The notes: generated by a model from the letters alone, not told the origin. DNA of 64,000 nt from Rhodanobacter sp. T12-5 (GCF_008329435.1 NZ_NPKN01000002.1:1-64000), one strand, 5' to 3'; shown: positions 19,637-30,322, counted from the stretch's first letter. Numbers and translations: made by a program.

Positions 19637-21196
19637 ATGGCCAAGAAGACCCACGAAAATACCCCGAAGCTGCTGCTGCGACAGGCAGTCCTCGACGACG
19701 TACCCCAGCTCGCCGACCTTACCGCCCGGATCTACTCGGAGGAATGGGGCCACTCGGTGGAGATGCTGCGTTCGCAGCAGACGCATTTCCCCGAAGGCCA
19801 GTTCGTGGTCGAGTACGAAGGCGTGATCGTGGGCTACTGCGCCACGTTCCGCATCGATGAAGCCACCGCGCTGGCGCCGCATACCTGGATGCAGATCACC
19901 GGCGGCGGCATGGGTTCGCGCCACAAGCCCGACGGCAACTGGCTGTACGGCATGGAAGTGGTGGTGCATCCGGACTACCGCGGCATGCGCATCGGCCAGC
20001 GGCTGTACCAGGCGCGCAAGCGGTTATGCATGGACCTGAAGCTGCGCGGCATCGTGTTCGGCGGGCGCATCCCCGGGCTGGCGAAGAACATGGCGCGCTA
20101 CGGCAGCGCCGAGGCCTACGTGCAGGCGGTGGTGGAAGGCAAGCGGCGCGACCTCACGCTGAGCTTCCAGCTGTCGAACGATTTCGAGGTGATCGGCGTC
20201 CTGCGCGGCTACGTGCCGTCCGATCACGAGTCGCTGGGTTACGCGGTACACCTGGTCTGGCGCAACCCGCAACTGCTCGACCAGCCGGACATCCCGCCGA
20301 TCACCTCGGCGCGGCTGCTGCCCGATTCGGTGCGCGTGGCCTCGGTGCAATACCAGCAGCGGCGGATCACCTCGTTCGAGGAGTTCGCCACCCAGGTCGA
20401 ATACTTCACCGACATCGCCGCCGACTACAGCGCCGACTTCGTCACCTTCCCCGAACTGATCACGCTGCAACTGCTGTCGATCGAGAACACCGAGTTGTCG
20501 CCGGTGGAATCGATTCGCAAGCTGAGCCAGTACACGCCGCAGGTGAAGGAACTCTTCAGCCGACTGGCCGTGCACTACAACATCAACATCATCGCCGGCA
20601 CGCATCCCACCGAGCAGGCCAACGGCGACATCCACAACGTCTGCTACGTGTGCCTGCGCGACGGCTCGATCCACGAGCGCGAGAAGCTGCACCCGACGCC
20701 GAGCGAGCGCAACGTGTGGAACATCATCGGTGGCGACAGCGCGGCGACCGTGCTCACCGACTGCGGCCCGATCGGCGTGATGATCTGCTACGACTCGGAG
20801 TTTCCCGAAGTGGCGCGGCACCTGGTCGACCAGGGCGCGCTGATCCTGTTCGTGCCGTTCTGCACCGACGTGCGCGAGGGCTACCTGCGCGTGCGCTACT
20901 GTTCGCAGGCGCGGGCGATCGAGAACCAGTGCTACGTGGTGCTGTCGGGCAACGTCGGCAACCTGCCCGGCGTCAACAATTTCGACATCCAGTACGGCCA
21001 GAGCTGCATCCTCACCCCGAGCGATTTCGGCTTCGCCCGCGACGGCGTCGCGGCCGATTCGACCCCGAACATCGAGACCGTGCTGTTCGCCGACCTGCGA
21101 CTGGAAAGCCTGGCCCGTGCGCGCAATGCGGGGGCGGTGACCAACCTCAAGGACCGTCGTTACGATCTGTACGAGACGCGTTGGCGACCGCGCTGA
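19637..21196 (+). CDS. GNAT acetyltransferase-nitrilase fusion protein
   Basis: 519 residues. Residues about 10-200 are a GNAT domain with the acetyl-CoA loop region VHPDYRGMRIGQRLYQARK. Residues about 235-515 are a carbon-nitrogen hydrolase domain with all three catalytic residues in place: Glu in FPELITL (near 272), Lys in REKLHP (near 351) and Cys in MICYDSEFPE (near 384). A fused protein of this kind occurs widely in proteobacteria, but the substrate of neither domain is known. Start MAKKTHENTPK; an upstream in-frame ATG would add an unrelated tail. It lies between hutF and the ClC gene without obvious functional link. Confidence 0.92.
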   Translation: MAKKTHENTPKLLLRQAVLDDVPQLADLTARIYSEEWGHSVEMLRSQQTHFPEGQFVVEYEGVIVGYCATFRIDEATALAPHTWMQITGGGMGSRHKPDGNWLYGMEVVVHPDYRGMRIGQRLYQARKRLCMDLKLRGIVFGGRIPGLAKNMARYGSAEAYVQAVVEGKRRDLTLSFQLSNDFEVIGVLRGYVPSDHESLGYAVHLVWRNPQLLDQPDIPPITSARLLPDSVRVASVQYQQRRITSFEEFATQVEYFTDIAADYSADFVTFPELITLQLLSIENTELSPVESIRKLSQYTPQVKELFSRLAVHYNINIIAGTHPTEQANGDIHNVCYVCLRDGSIHEREKLHPTPSERNVWNIIGGDSAATVLTDCGPIGVMICYDSEFPEVARHLVDQGALILFVPFCTDVREGYLRVRYCSQARAIENQCYVVLSGNVGNLPGVNNFDIQYGQSCILTPSDFGFARDGVAADSTPNIETVLFADLRLESLARARNAGAVTNLKDRRYDLYETRWRPR

Positions 21197-21208
21197 ACGG
21201 CCTCACTG

Positions 21209-21277
21209 CGGGAGCGACTTCAGTCGCGATGCTCTTGCTCCTGAAAAGCAGAAGCTCGCGACTGAAGTCGCTCCCAC
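21209..21277. repeat. REP pair (inverted palindromes, GGGAGCGACTT type)
   Basis: GGGAGCGACTTCAGTCGCGA (about 21210-21229) and its inverse TCGCGACTGAAGTCGCTCCC (21256-21275) frame a 26-nt centre. It sits between the nitrilase stop and the ClC start. The same unit recurs near 30.5 kb and in a variant at 54.7 kb. Such intergenic palindromes are substrates or descendants of REP transposases. Confidence 0.88.
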
Positions 21278-21310
21278 AATGGTGGCGGCAACGTCTGCGA
21301 TAATCGCACC

Positions 21311-22804
21311 ATGCCCGACTCAACCGAACCCGTATCGAAATCATCCAACCCGCGCCTGCAGGCGCTGCTCGGGCACGAATTCTTCGCCCCGCACCACTGG
21401 AGGCGTCGGCTGGTACTGTGGTTCGGCGCGGTGCTGGTGGCGCTGGCGGCGATCCTGTTCGCCAAGGCCAGCGTCTGGTCGTATCGCCTTTTCCTGCACA
21501 TCCTCGGCTACGGCGTCTGGATTCCGCTGATCCTCACCCCGGTGGTGTTCGGCCTGCTTTCCTGGGCCACCGAAGGGCGTCTGCGCGCCACCCGCGGCAG
21601 CGGCATCCCGCAGGTGATCGGCACCTTGCATATCGAAGACGATGGCTTTCGTGCGCGCATGCTGTCGCTGCCGATCGCTGCCGGCAAGCTCTTGCTGACC
21701 CTGATCTCGCTGGCTGTCGGCGCCTCGATCGGCCGCGAGGGCCCGACCGTGCATGTCGGTGCCGCGCTGTTCTATTCGATCGGCCGGCGGTTCGGCTTCG
21801 ATGACCCGAAGGCCGCCTCCCGCTTCATCCTCGCCGGCGGCGCAGCCGGCATCGCGGCGGCGTTCAACACACCGCTGGCCGGCGTCATCTTCGCGATCGA
21901 GGAACTGGCCGGAACATTCGAACACCGCTTCAGCGGCCTGCTGCTGACGGCGGTGTTCATCGGCGGCGTGGTCTCGCTGGGCATCATGGGCAATTACTCC
22001 TACTTCGGCGAAGTACAGGCCAGCCTGCCGCTGGGCCATGCGTGGCTGGCGGTGCTGCTGACCGGCGTCGTCTGCGGATTGCTCGGAGGACTGTTCGCGC
22101 GCCTGATCCTGCTCAGTCGGCGCGGGCCGCTGGCCTATGTCGGCCGCCTGCGCGCGCATCGACCGGTGCTGTTCGCGACTGGTTGCGGGCTGGCCCTGGC
22201 ACTGCTGGGATTGTTCTCGAACAACAGCATCTACGGCACCGGTTACGACCAGGCCCGCGGGATCGTGCAGGCGGCCGCCACGATGCCGGGGCCGGGTTTC
22301 GGCATCGAAAAACTGCTGGCCAACGTGGTCTCGTACTGGGCCGGCATTCCCGGCGGCATCTTCTCGCCGGCGCTGGCGGTCGGCGCCGGCCTGGGTCAGA
22401 ACATCGCGCACTTCCTTCCCGGCGCACCCGCCGCGGCGGTGGTGCTGCTGGGCATGAGCGCCTACCTGTCCGGCGTCACCGGCGCACCGCTGACCTCGGC
22501 GGTGATCGCGATGGAGCTGACCGACAACCAGGACATGGTGATCCCGATCATGGCCGCCTGCCTGCTCGCCCGCGCGGCAGCATCGCTGTTCTGCCCGACG
22601 CCGGTCTACCGCGATTTCGCCGAGCGCATGGTGCAGGATTTCGAACGGCAGCAGGCAGCCCGCAGCAGGGCTGTCGATCCGACGGACGCGCTTGTCGACG
22701 AGGATGCATCATCGCCACCGGCCGGTCACACCAGCGCGTTCGACGAACCGGCCGGGCCGGGCGCCGGCGTGACCCGCAATGCCACCCTGGCCAACCACTC
22801 ATAG
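21311..22804 (+). CDS. ClC-family chloride channel/exchanger
   Basis: 497 residues with about ten membrane helices. The ClC selectivity motifs are present: [17 protein letters not shown] (with the gating Glu) and [14 protein letters not shown]. The inner Glu used as proton gate in exchangers is present in FAIEEL, and [15 protein letters not shown] carries the helix after the central anion site. The presence of both glutamates suggests a Cl-/H+ exchanger rather than a channel. The C-terminal tail after about 430 is low-complexity and probably disordered. hutI follows after 20 bp on the same strand. Confidence 0.92.
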   Translation: MPDSTEPVSKSSNPRLQALLGHEFFAPHHWRRRLVLWFGAVLVALAAILFAKASVWSYRLFLHILGYGVWIPLILTPVVFGLLSWATEGRLRATRGSGIPQVIGTLHIEDDGFRARMLSLPIAAGKLLLTLISLAVGASIGREGPTVHVGAALFYSIGRRFGFDDPKAASRFILAGGAAGIAAAFNTPLAGVIFAIEELAGTFEHRFSGLLLTAVFIGGVVSLGIMGNYSYFGEVQASLPLGHAWLAVLLTGVVCGLLGGLFARLILLSRRGPLAYVGRLRAHRPVLFATGCGLALALLGLFSNNSIYGTGYDQARGIVQAAATMPGPGFGIEKLLANVVSYWAGIPGGIFSPALAVGAGLGQNIAHFLPGAPAAAVVLLGMSAYLSGVTGAPLTSAVIAMELTDNQDMVIPIMAACLLARAAASLFCPTPVYRDFAERMVQDFERQQAARSRAVDPTDALVDEDASSPPAGHTSAFDEPAGPGAGVTRNATLANHS

Positions 22805-22824
22805 ATCGCCACCAGGAAGTCCGC

Positions 22825-24087
22825 ATGAACGCATCACGCTGGGATCGACTGCTGCTGAATGCCACACTGGCGACCTTTGCCGGTGACGCGCCGTACGGCT
22901 TGATCGAGCGCGGCGCGATCGCGCTGCACCACGGCCGCATCGCCTGGGTTGGCCGCATGGACGCGTTGCCGGACGCACCGGACACGCTCGCCTTCGCGGT
23001 CGAGTCGCTCGATGGTGCGCTGGTCACGCCGGGGCTGATCGATTGCCATACCCATCTGGTGTTCGGCGGCGATCGCGCGCACGAATTCGCCCTACGCCTG
23101 AACGGGGCCAGCTACGAGGAAATCGCCCGCGCCGGCGGCGGCATCGTCTCCAGCGTCAACGCGACCCGCGCCGCCAGCGAGGAGCAGCTGTTCGAGCAAT
23201 CGCTGCTGCGTGCCCGGGCGCTGCTTGCCGATGGCGTGACCACGCTGGAGATCAAATCCGGGTACGGGCTGGATCTGGATACCGAACGCCGCATGCTGCG
23301 CGTGGCGCGACATCTTGGCCGCGAGCTCGGCATTGGCGTGCGCACCAGTTTTCTCGGCCTGCATGCGCTGCCGCCGGAATACGCGGATCGGCGCGACGAC
23401 TACGTCACTCTGGTCTGCGACGACATGTTGCCGGCGCTGGCCACCGAAGGTCTGGTCGACGCGGTCGACGCGTTCTGCGAAGGCATCGGCTTCAGCCGCG
23501 ATGAGACCCGCCGCGTATTCGAGCGCGCGCAGCAACTCGGGCTGCCGGTGAAGCTGCATGCCGAGCAGTTGTCCGACCTGGATGGCGCCGCGCTGGTCGC
23601 CGAGTTCGGTGGATTGTCGGCCGATCACCTGGAGCACCTGAGCGAAACCGGCATCCGGGCGATGGCAGCTGCCGGCACCGTCGCGGTGCTGCTGCCCGGC
23701 GCGTTCTACGCGCTGCGCGAAACGAAACTGCCGCCGATCGCGGCATTGCGCGAACACCGCGTAGCCATCGCGATCGCCACCGATTGCAATCCCGGCACCT
23801 CGCCACTGCTGTCGCTGCGGCTGGCCGCCAGCATGGCTTGCACGCTGTTCCGGCTGACGCCGGAAGAAGCGCTGCGCGGCGTTACCGTGAATGCGGCCCG
23901 CGCGTTGGGCCTGTCCGATCGCGGCACGCTGATGCAGGGCCAGCGCGCCGACCTGGTGGTGTGGAACGCACGCCAGCCTGCCGAGCTGTGCTACTGGATC
24001 GGCGGCGGCCTGGCCCGCAACGTCTATGTGGCTGGCGAACTCGTCTCGCGGCGCAAACCTTCCAGGCGCCCGCCCAGCGCTTCGTGA
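22825..24087 (+). CDS. hutI: Imidazolonepropionase
   Basis: 420 residues, amidohydrolase superfamily. Opens the imidazolone ring in the third step of histidine degradation. Metal-binding [10 protein letters not shown] and the block [12 protein letters not shown] are diagnostic; LHAEQLSD and [10 protein letters not shown] follow. ATG at 22825, 20 bp after the ClC stop. Its last 64 bp overlap the 3' end of lpxK on the other strand. The C-terminus ([14 protein letters not shown]) is longer and more basic than usual, probably because the stop lies inside lpxK. Confidence 0.94.
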   Translation: MNASRWDRLLLNATLATFAGDAPYGLIERGAIALHHGRIAWVGRMDALPDAPDTLAFAVESLDGALVTPGLIDCHTHLVFGGDRAHEFALRLNGASYEEIARAGGGIVSSVNATRAASEEQLFEQSLLRARALLADGVTTLEIKSGYGLDLDTERRMLRVARHLGRELGIGVRTSFLGLHALPPEYADRRDDYVTLVCDDMLPALATEGLVDAVDAFCEGIGFSRDETRRVFERAQQLGLPVKLHAEQLSDLDGAALVAEFGGLSADHLEHLSETGIRAMAAAGTVAVLLPGAFYALRETKLPPIAALREHRVAIAIATDCNPGTSPLLSLRLAASMACTLFRLTPEEALRGVTVNAARALGLSDRGTLMQGQRADLVVWNARQPAELCYWIGGGLARNVYVAGELVSRRKPSRRPPSAS

Positions 24088-25025
24088 AATGCCTGTGGCA
24101 GGCTCGCCTGTACCGGTACCCGCCACCAGTGCGGCTGCGCGAACGGCCGGCACTTCACCGCGTCCTTGTCGGTCATCAGCACCGGCAGGTCATCCGCAAA
24201 GGCCAGCTCGGTCGGAACGAACTGATGGTGATCGGCAAACGCATGCTCGATCACCTCGATGCCTGCCGCACGCAGGCTGTCGAAAAAGCGTTGCGGATTG
24301 CCGATCGCCGCCACCGCATGCACCGGTTGGTTGTTGAAGCTGGCCAGGGTTCGTCGCTGGCCGCCGTTCAACGCCACGACATCGCCACCGCACAATTGCA
24401 TCGGGTATTCACCCACCTCGGCGGTGCCGCCGTTGCACACGCGCAGATCCACCTGCCGCAATCGATCCATTGGCTCGCGCAGCGGCCCCGCCGGCAACAG
24501 CCGGCGATTGCCGAAGCGGCGCGTGCCGTCGATCACGCAGATCTCCACGTCGCGCGCCAGTGCGTAATGCTGCAGGCCATCGTCGGCGACCACCACGTCG
24601 CAACCGGCATCGAGCAGCAGTCGCGCCGCTGCCGGACGATCACGCCCGACCGCCACCGGCACGCCGCTGGCGTGGATCAGGCAGGGTTCGTCGCCAACTT
24701 GCAGCGGGTCCGGCGCATCGCCCAGCAGCAACGGTTCGCGCTGGCTGCCGCCGTAGCCGCGACTGACCACGCCGGGGCGGTAACCGCGCTCGCGCAGGCT
24801 GGCGACCACCGCGATCGTCAACGGCGTCTTGCCGGTGCCGCCCACGCTGAGGTTGCCGATCACCAGCACGGGTACCGGCAGGCGAACGCTGCGCAGCCAG
24901 CCGATCCGGTAAAGCCGACGGCGCAGGCGAATCGCGCTGCCGTAAAGCGCGGCCAGCGGGCGCGTCCACCACGGCGCGCGACCGTCGCCGTACCAGGCTG
25001 ATTCGAGCGTGTCGATCAGCGCCAT
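24024..25025 (-). CDS. lpxK: Tetraacyldisaccharide 4'-kinase
   Basis: 333 residues. Phosphorylates the 4' position of lipid A disaccharide at the inner membrane. The P-loop is [13 protein letters not shown] (near 57-69), followed by [15 protein letters not shown] and an [11 protein letters not shown] block typical of LpxK. It starts 9 bp after the msbA stop in the run comEC-exbB-exbD-msbA-lpxK and ends inside hutI on the other strand. LPS core synthesis and export are thus adjacent. Confidence 0.95.
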   Translation of the reverse strand: MALIDTLESAWYGDGRAPWWTRPLAALYGSAIRLRRRLYRIGWLRSVRLPVPVLVIGNLSVGGTGKTPLTIAVVASLRERGYRPGVVSRGYGGSQREPLLLGDAPDPLQVGDEPCLIHASGVPVAVGRDRPAAARLLLDAGCDVVVADDGLQHYALARDVEICVIDGTRRFGNRRLLPAGPLREPMDRLRQVDLRVCNGGTAEVGEYPMQLCGGDVVALNGGQRRTLASFNNQPVHAVAAIGNPQRFFDSLRAAGIEVIEHAFADHHQFVPTELAFADDLPVLMTDKDAVKCRPFAQPHWWRVPVQASLPQAFHEALGGRLEGLRRETSSPAT

Positions 25026-25034
25026 GGGCCGTCC

Positions 25035-26819
25035 TCAGTCGCTGCCTTGATCGGCCGCATGATCGTGGAACTGCATCCGGTGCAGCGTGGCGTATTGCCC
25101 GCCCAGCGCGATCAGTTCCGCGTGCGTGCCGCGTTCGATGACGCGGCCGTGATCCATCACCGCGATCTGCTCGGCATGCTCGATGGTCGACAGCCGGTGC
25201 GCGATCACGAGGGTGGTGCGGTCCTTCATCAACCGCTGCAATGCCTGCTGGATCAGGCGTTCGGATTCGGTATCGAGCGCGCTGGTGGCTTCGTCCAGCA
25301 CCAGGATGGGCGCGTTCTTGAGAATCGCGCGGGCGATCGCGATGCGCTGGCGCTGGCCACCGGACAAGGTGTTGCCGCCCTGCCCGACTTGCGTGTGGAT
25401 GCCCTGAGGCAGCGCCGCGATGAATTCCATGGCGTTCGCCGCCTCGGCCGCAGTGACGATATCCGCCTCGCTGGCTCCGGCCAGTTCGCCGTAGGCGATG
25501 TTGTTCGCGACCGTGTCGTCGAACAGCATCACGCTCTGCCCCACCCAGGCGATCTGCCGCCGCAGCGACGCCAGCGTGTAGTTTTCGTAATCCGTGCCAT
25601 CCAGCACGATGCGACCGGCGCTGGGTTCGTTGAAGCGCGGCAGCAGGCTGACGAGGCTGCTCTTGCCGCTGCCCGAGCGACCGACCAGTGCCGTGACCGT
25701 GCCCGGTGCGCAATCGAGATCGACCGCGCGCAAGGCCTCGGCCTCGTTGCGCGGATAGACCAGGCTCACCCCGACGAAACGCAGCTCGCCTCGCGTTCGC
25801 TGCAGCTCGATCTTGCCGTTGTCCCGTTCCGGCGGCAGATCGATCACCGCGAAGATATCCTCGGCCGCCGACAGGCCGCGCTGGATGTTCGCCTGCACAT
25901 TGGTCAGTCGCTTGAGCGACGGCAGCATGGTGCCCATCGCCGTGAGCACGGAAAAGAACACGCCGGGTGTCATGCTGGTCAGCACCGCCGGCCGCGTGCC
26001 GAGATAGATCAGGGCAGCCAGTGCGCTGGCCGCAACCAGTTGCACGGTCGAACTGGACGCCGCATTGGTGGCCGCAATCTTCAGGTTCAGCCGCCGCGTA
26101 TGCCGGGTGATCTGGTCGAACCGGGATGCCTCGTGCGCCTGGCCGCCATACACGCGCACTTCGCGATGCGCCCCCACCGATTCTTCCACCGTGCTCGTGA
26201 CCGAACCCATGCTGCCCTGGATGCGCCGGCTGATCTGCCGGTAGCGGCGGGCAACCACGGTCGCCACCAGTGCGATCGCCGGCACCATCACCAGCAGCGA
26301 AAGCGTGAGGTAGGGACTGTAATAGAGCATCACGAACAGCATCGCGATCACCGTGAAACCGTCGGTGATCGCGATCTTCGCGGCGCTGCTGGAGGCCGCG
26401 GCGACCTGTTCGCTGGTATAGGTGATGCGCGAAACCTGCTGGCCCGAAGGTTCGCTGCCGAAATACGGAGCGGGCAGCTTCAGGTAGACGGAGAAAACTT
26501 CATGCTGCATCGCCTGCACGACGTGCCGGCCGATATAGGAGACACCGTAGTCGCTGGCGAAGGTACCCAGCGAACGCACCGAGAAGATCGCGATGATCCA
26601 GATCGGCATCCAGAAGATCAGGTAGGGGTCTTTCAGCGCGAACAGGTTGTCGATCATCGGCTTGAGCAAGCCGGTGAACAAGGCCAGGCCGCCACCGTCG
26701 GCCAGCATGCCGACGAAGGCGACCAGGCCGATCGCCCAGTAGCCGCGCGTGTAGCCGAGCAGACGCTTGTAGGTGGGCCAGCTCCCGGTATCCGGCGCGT
26801 CGGCCTTGGCCGCGTTCAT
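25035..26819 (-). CDS. msbA: Lipid A export ABC transporter MsbA
   Basis: 594 residues: six-helix ABC membrane domain (to about 330) and ATPase domain with Walker A VGRSGSGKSS, signature LSGGQRQR and Walker B ILVLDEATSALD. A single half-transporter gene next to lpxK with the YGxxAYxx-less ExbBD pair upstream is the MsbA gene order in Xanthomonadales. It flips lipid A-core to the periplasmic face of the inner membrane. ATG overlaps the TGA of exbD by 3 bp (ATGA). Confidence 0.94.
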   Translation of the reverse strand: MNAAKADAPDTGSWPTYKRLLGYTRGYWAIGLVAFVGMLADGGGLALFTGLLKPMIDNLFALKDPYLIFWMPIWIIAIFSVRSLGTFASDYGVSYIGRHVVQAMQHEVFSVYLKLPAPYFGSEPSGQQVSRITYTSEQVAAASSSAAKIAITDGFTVIAMLFVMLYYSPYLTLSLLVMVPAIALVATVVARRYRQISRRIQGSMGSVTSTVEESVGAHREVRVYGGQAHEASRFDQITRHTRRLNLKIAATNAASSSTVQLVAASALAALIYLGTRPAVLTSMTPGVFFSVLTAMGTMLPSLKRLTNVQANIQRGLSAAEDIFAVIDLPPERDNGKIELQRTRGELRFVGVSLVYPRNEAEALRAVDLDCAPGTVTALVGRSGSGKSSLVSLLPRFNEPSAGRIVLDGTDYENYTLASLRRQIAWVGQSVMLFDDTVANNIAYGELAGASEADIVTAAEAANAMEFIAALPQGIHTQVGQGGNTLSGGQRQRIAIARAILKNAPILVLDEATSALDTESERLIQQALQRLMKDRTTLVIAHRLSTIEHAEQIAVMDHGRVIERGTHAELIALGGQYATLHRMQFHDHAADQGSD

Positions 26820-27247
26820 TGAGCGGCGCCCGGCTTGCTCGGGGTGGTGGCGATCGACAACCGGGTGAAACCCAGCTGACCCAGCGCGTCCATCGCGGTG
26901 ACCACGTCCTGGTGCGGCGTATTCGCATCCGCACGGATAGTCACCTGGCGCTCGCGATCGTCGCCGGCATGACGCGCGATGGCCTGCTTGAGCACCTCGA
27001 TGCCCTCGCCCAGCACCTCGTCGCTGCCTACGTAGAAACGACCATCGCGGTCGATCATGACGGTCAATGCCGGCGCGTTCATGTCGCGATCCTGCGTGCT
27101 GGCTTGCGGCAGGGTCACCTGCAGGCGCGAATGCTGCACGAACGTGCTGGTCAGCACGAAGAACATCAGCAGGGTCAGCAGCACGTCGATCAACGGAATC
27201 ACGTTGATCTCGAAGTCGTCCCCGCGGCGATTGTTGCTGATGCGCAT
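26816..27247 (-). CDS. exbD: ExbD/TolR-family biopolymer transport protein
   Basis: 143 residues. One N-terminal membrane helix (INVIPLIDVLLTLLMFFVLT) carries the conserved Asp for proton use; the rest is the periplasmic domain (VTIRADANTPHQDVVTAMD). It forms the stator with ExbB and energises TonB-type or related processes. The in-frame longer start would add 15 residues that overlap the exbB stop region; MRISNNRRGDDF is preferred. Stop overlaps the msbA start. Confidence 0.92.
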   Translation of the reverse strand: MRISNNRRGDDFEINVIPLIDVLLTLLMFFVLTSTFVQHSRLQVTLPQASTQDRDMNAPALTVMIDRDGRFYVGSDEVLGEGIEVLKQAIARHAGDDRERQVTIRADANTPHQDVVTAMDALGQLGFTRLSIATTPSKPGAAQ

Positions 27248-27257
27248 CGGTGCGTGC

Positions 27258-27923
27258 TCAGCCTGCGCCCGATGCGGAAGGCGTCGGTGCACGCCGCGGC
27301 CGCGCCGGTGTCGCCGCCGTGTTGGTCAGCGTCAAGTCGTCGAGCAAGGCCGTCGCCTGCTTCTCCATCTCCACGCAATAGCCGGCCACGCGCGAGCGGA
27401 AGTAGCGATGCAGCACATACGCCGGGATCGCCACGGTCAGCCCCGAGGCGGTGCAGATCAGCGCCTCGCCGATGCCGCCGGCCATCTTGGCCGGATCGCC
27501 GATGCCGCCGGCCATCACTTCCATGAACATGCGGATCAGGCCGATCACGGTGCCGAACAGGCCCAGCAGGGGGCCGATCAGTGCGATCGTTCCCAGTGTG
27601 TTGAGGTAGCGTTCCATGCGATGGATCACGTGCCGCCCGGTGTCCTCGATGCGCTCCTTGATCACATCGCGCGACTGGCTGCGCACGGCCAGCGCGGCGG
27701 CCAGCAGCTCGCCCAGCGGCGAGCCCTCCGACAGCGTCTCCAGATGGCCCGGGTCGAGCTTGCCGGAGCGCGCCCATTGGCGGACCTCCTCGCCCAGGCC
27801 CGGCGGCAACACCGACTTGCGGCGAAGCGTCCAGCACCGCTCCAGCACGATCGCCAGCGCGATCGCCGAACAGATCAGGATGGGCACCATCGCCCAGCCA
27901 CCCGCCATCAGAATTTCCAGCAC
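27258..27923 (-). CDS. exbB: ExbB/MotA-TolQ proton channel family protein
   Basis: 221 residues with three membrane helices. First helix in ILMAGGWAMVPILICSAI, second and third around GTIALIGPLLGLFGTVIGLIRMF and GEALICTASGLTVAIPAYVL, the TolQ/ExbB signature. A GTG start (27923) is used, with GGGGAC upstream; the next ATG would remove the first turn. It is followed by exbD after 10 bp. Works as the stator of the proton-driven ExbBD machine. Confidence 0.92.
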   Translation of the reverse strand: MLEILMAGGWAMVPILICSAIALAIVLERCWTLRRKSVLPPGLGEEVRQWARSGKLDPGHLETLSEGSPLGELLAAALAVRSQSRDVIKERIEDTGRHVIHRMERYLNTLGTIALIGPLLGLFGTVIGLIRMFMEVMAGGIGDPAKMAGGIGEALICTASGLTVAIPAYVLHRYFRSRVAGYCVEMEKQATALLDDLTLTNTAATPARPRRAPTPSASGAG

Positions 27924-28021
27924 TTTTCGTCCCCGCCGTACTGCCTTCAAGAAGCGCGCATGATAGCAGTCCCGTCCGGATGTACTGCGGCACCGGTGGC
28001 ATTCCCCCGCTTCGCCCGGCG

Positions 28022-30322
28022 CTACTCGCGCCAGTAGCGTGGCTGCCGCCGACGCCAGCCACGAAGCCGCCGTGGCGGAGCATTGACGGGAAAGTCCAGT
28101 GGTATCGCGCCCTGCACCGCCGTATTGAACACCGGCACGCCAGCGGCAGCATAACGCGCCAGCACTTCCGGTTTCGGGTGACCGAACCGGTTGCGCCAGC
28201 CCGCCGATACCAGCGCCAGCGGCGGCTGAACGGCGGCGATGAAAGCCGCGCCGGACGAGGTCTTGCTGCCGTGGTGCGGCACCAGCATGAACGGCCGTGG
28301 TCCGGGCCCGAGTGCGGCCGCCACCTGCGGCTCGACTTTCGAACTGATGTCGCCGGGGAGCAACAGCCGTCCGCCACGGCCCTCGACCAGCAGCACGCAG
28401 GAACTGTCGTTGTCCCGATCGCCCTCGCCGCGAGCGGGGCTGAGCACGCGAAAACGAACGCCGTCCCATTGCCAGGACTGCCCGGCCACGCACTGCTGCA
28501 TCGGCATCCGCATGCGCGCTGGCTCACCGGCATATCGCCGTGCCTGCGGGAACGCGTTCGCCACCGCTTCGGCACCGCCGGCGTGATCGTTGTCGCCATG
28601 GCTGATCATCAGCACGTCGAGCCGGTCGATGCCCAACGCATGGATCGACGGCAACACCACCGCCTCGCCCAGGTCGAACCCCGACGGATAGCGCGCGCCC
28701 GCGTCGTACACCAGCGCATGGTCGCTGGTGCGCAACAGCACCGACAGGCCCTGGCCCACATCCAGCACCCACACCTGGAACGCGCCCGCCGCCGGCATTC
28801 GCAGCGGTGGCCACAGCAACGGCAGGAACAGCAACAAGCCGAACCAGCGCAGCGGCACCCCGCGCGGCAGGAACAGCCACAGCGCGCCGAGCAAGGCCAG
28901 CAGCAATGCATGCGGCTGCACCTCAGGCAGGTACCAGTGCGCGCCGGGCCACGTCGCCATGTGTTCCAGCAACCACCATTGCGCATGCGCCATCCGCGCG
29001 GCCAGCCACAACACCGGCGTGGCCAGAGGCGGGCACAGCCCCAGCATCAGCATGCCCAACAGCGCACACGGCACGATGACGAAACTCACCAGCGGTACCG
29101 CGATCAGGTTGGACAGCGCGCCGACCAGCGAAGCCTGGCCGAAGAACCACAGGGTCAGCGGCAGCAGGGACACCGTCATCACCAGCTGCCCGGCTGACAG
29201 CTCATGCAAAAAGGCGCGCAGCCCGCGGCCGTGCGCCTGCAGGCACAGCATCAGGAATCCCACGCCGACGAACGACAGCCAGAAGCCGGCCGCCAGCACG
29301 GCCAGCGGATCGACCAGCAGGATCGCGATCATCGCCAGCGCCAGCGATTGCGCGCCGCTGCTGCCGCGTCGGCTGCAACGCGCCAGCGCCACCACTGCGA
29401 TCATCAACAAGGTACGCACCGTGGGCAGGCCGAAGCCGGCCAGCGCGCTGTACATTCCCGCCACCAACAGCGCGGCTGCGGCTTGCGCCTGTGGCCGCGG
29501 CAGCCACAAGCCCAGGCGCGGCCACAGCGCGTAGGCCAGCAGCGCCAGCCAGACACCGAACACCGCGGCCACGCCGACGTGAAAACCGGAGATCGCGATC
29601 AGATGCGACACCCCGTTGGCACGTGCCACCGCCCAGTCGTGCTGGGTCAGTCCGCGCGTGTCGCCGACCGAAAACGCCTGCAGCAGCGCCGCATCATGCC
29701 GGTCGCGCACCCGCGCCGCGATGCCGCGCGCCACCGCATCGCGTATACCGTCGACACACCAGCGTGAGCCGGCCAGCGGCACGTTGTCGGGATCGTCACG
29801 CACATAACCGGTGGCGACGATGCCGCGCTCCAGCGCCGAACGCTCGCTGTCTGCGCCGCCGGGATCGAGCAGCCCGCGCGGCCGTTTCAGGCGCAGCAGC
29901 AGATGCCAGCGGGTACACGGCTGCAACGCTGGCGCGCCGTCGTACCACGACACCGTGATGCGCCCATGCAGGTCGATCGGCTGGCCATCCAGCAGCGCGT
30001 GACCCACGCGCAAGGTGAAGCGGCTGGCATCCGTGCGGGCCAGCGGCAGATCGACCATTGTGCCGGTCACCGCGAAATCGCGGCCTTCCAGTGCCCGCGG
30101 CAGGCGCGCTTCCATCGCCAGTCCGCCGCGCCACACCGCCCAGACGATGCCGAACATCACACAGGCCAGCCACCGCCAGTGCGGACAACGCCAAGCCAGC
30201 AAAGCCGCCACCGACAGCAGCAAACCGATGCACCAGCGCGGCGGCAACTGTGGCCACCACTGCACCAGCAATACACCGGCCAGCAGTCCCGCAGCCAGCT
30301 TGATCGCCGACAGTTGCGCCAT
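28022..30322 (-). CDS. comEC: DNA uptake channel ComEC/Rec2
   Basis: 766 residues. An N-terminal DUF4131-like region, a central competence domain with many membrane helices (about 200-480: SHLIAISGFHVGVAAVFGV is diagnostic), and a C-terminal metallo-beta-lactamase-like domain with VLDVGQGLSVLLRT and MISHGDNDHAGG near residue 575. It transports one DNA strand across the inner membrane during natural transformation. It is the first gene of the leftward run to lpxK, about 100 bp from exbB, which may carry its own promoter. Confidence 0.95.
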   Translation of the reverse strand: MAQLSAIKLAAGLLAGVLLVQWWPQLPPRWCIGLLLSVAALLAWRCPHWRWLACVMFGIVWAVWRGGLAMEARLPRALEGRDFAVTGTMVDLPLARTDASRFTLRVGHALLDGQPIDLHGRITVSWYDGAPALQPCTRWHLLLRLKRPRGLLDPGGADSERSALERGIVATGYVRDDPDNVPLAGSRWCVDGIRDAVARGIAARVRDRHDAALLQAFSVGDTRGLTQHDWAVARANGVSHLIAISGFHVGVAAVFGVWLALLAYALWPRLGLWLPRPQAQAAAALLVAGMYSALAGFGLPTVRTLLMIAVVALARCSRRGSSGAQSLALAMIAILLVDPLAVLAAGFWLSFVGVGFLMLCLQAHGRGLRAFLHELSAGQLVMTVSLLPLTLWFFGQASLVGALSNLIAVPLVSFVIVPCALLGMLMLGLCPPLATPVLWLAARMAHAQWWLLEHMATWPGAHWYLPEVQPHALLLALLGALWLFLPRGVPLRWFGLLLFLPLLWPPLRMPAAGAFQVWVLDVGQGLSVLLRTSDHALVYDAGARYPSGFDLGEAVVLPSIHALGIDRLDVLMISHGDNDHAGGAEAVANAFPQARRYAGEPARMRMPMQQCVAGQSWQWDGVRFRVLSPARGEGDRDNDSSCVLLVEGRGGRLLLPGDISSKVEPQVAAALGPGPRPFMLVPHHGSKTSSGAAFIAAVQPPLALVSAGWRNRFGHPKPEVLARYAAAGVPVFNTAVQGAIPLDFPVNAPPRRLRGWRRRQPRYWRE

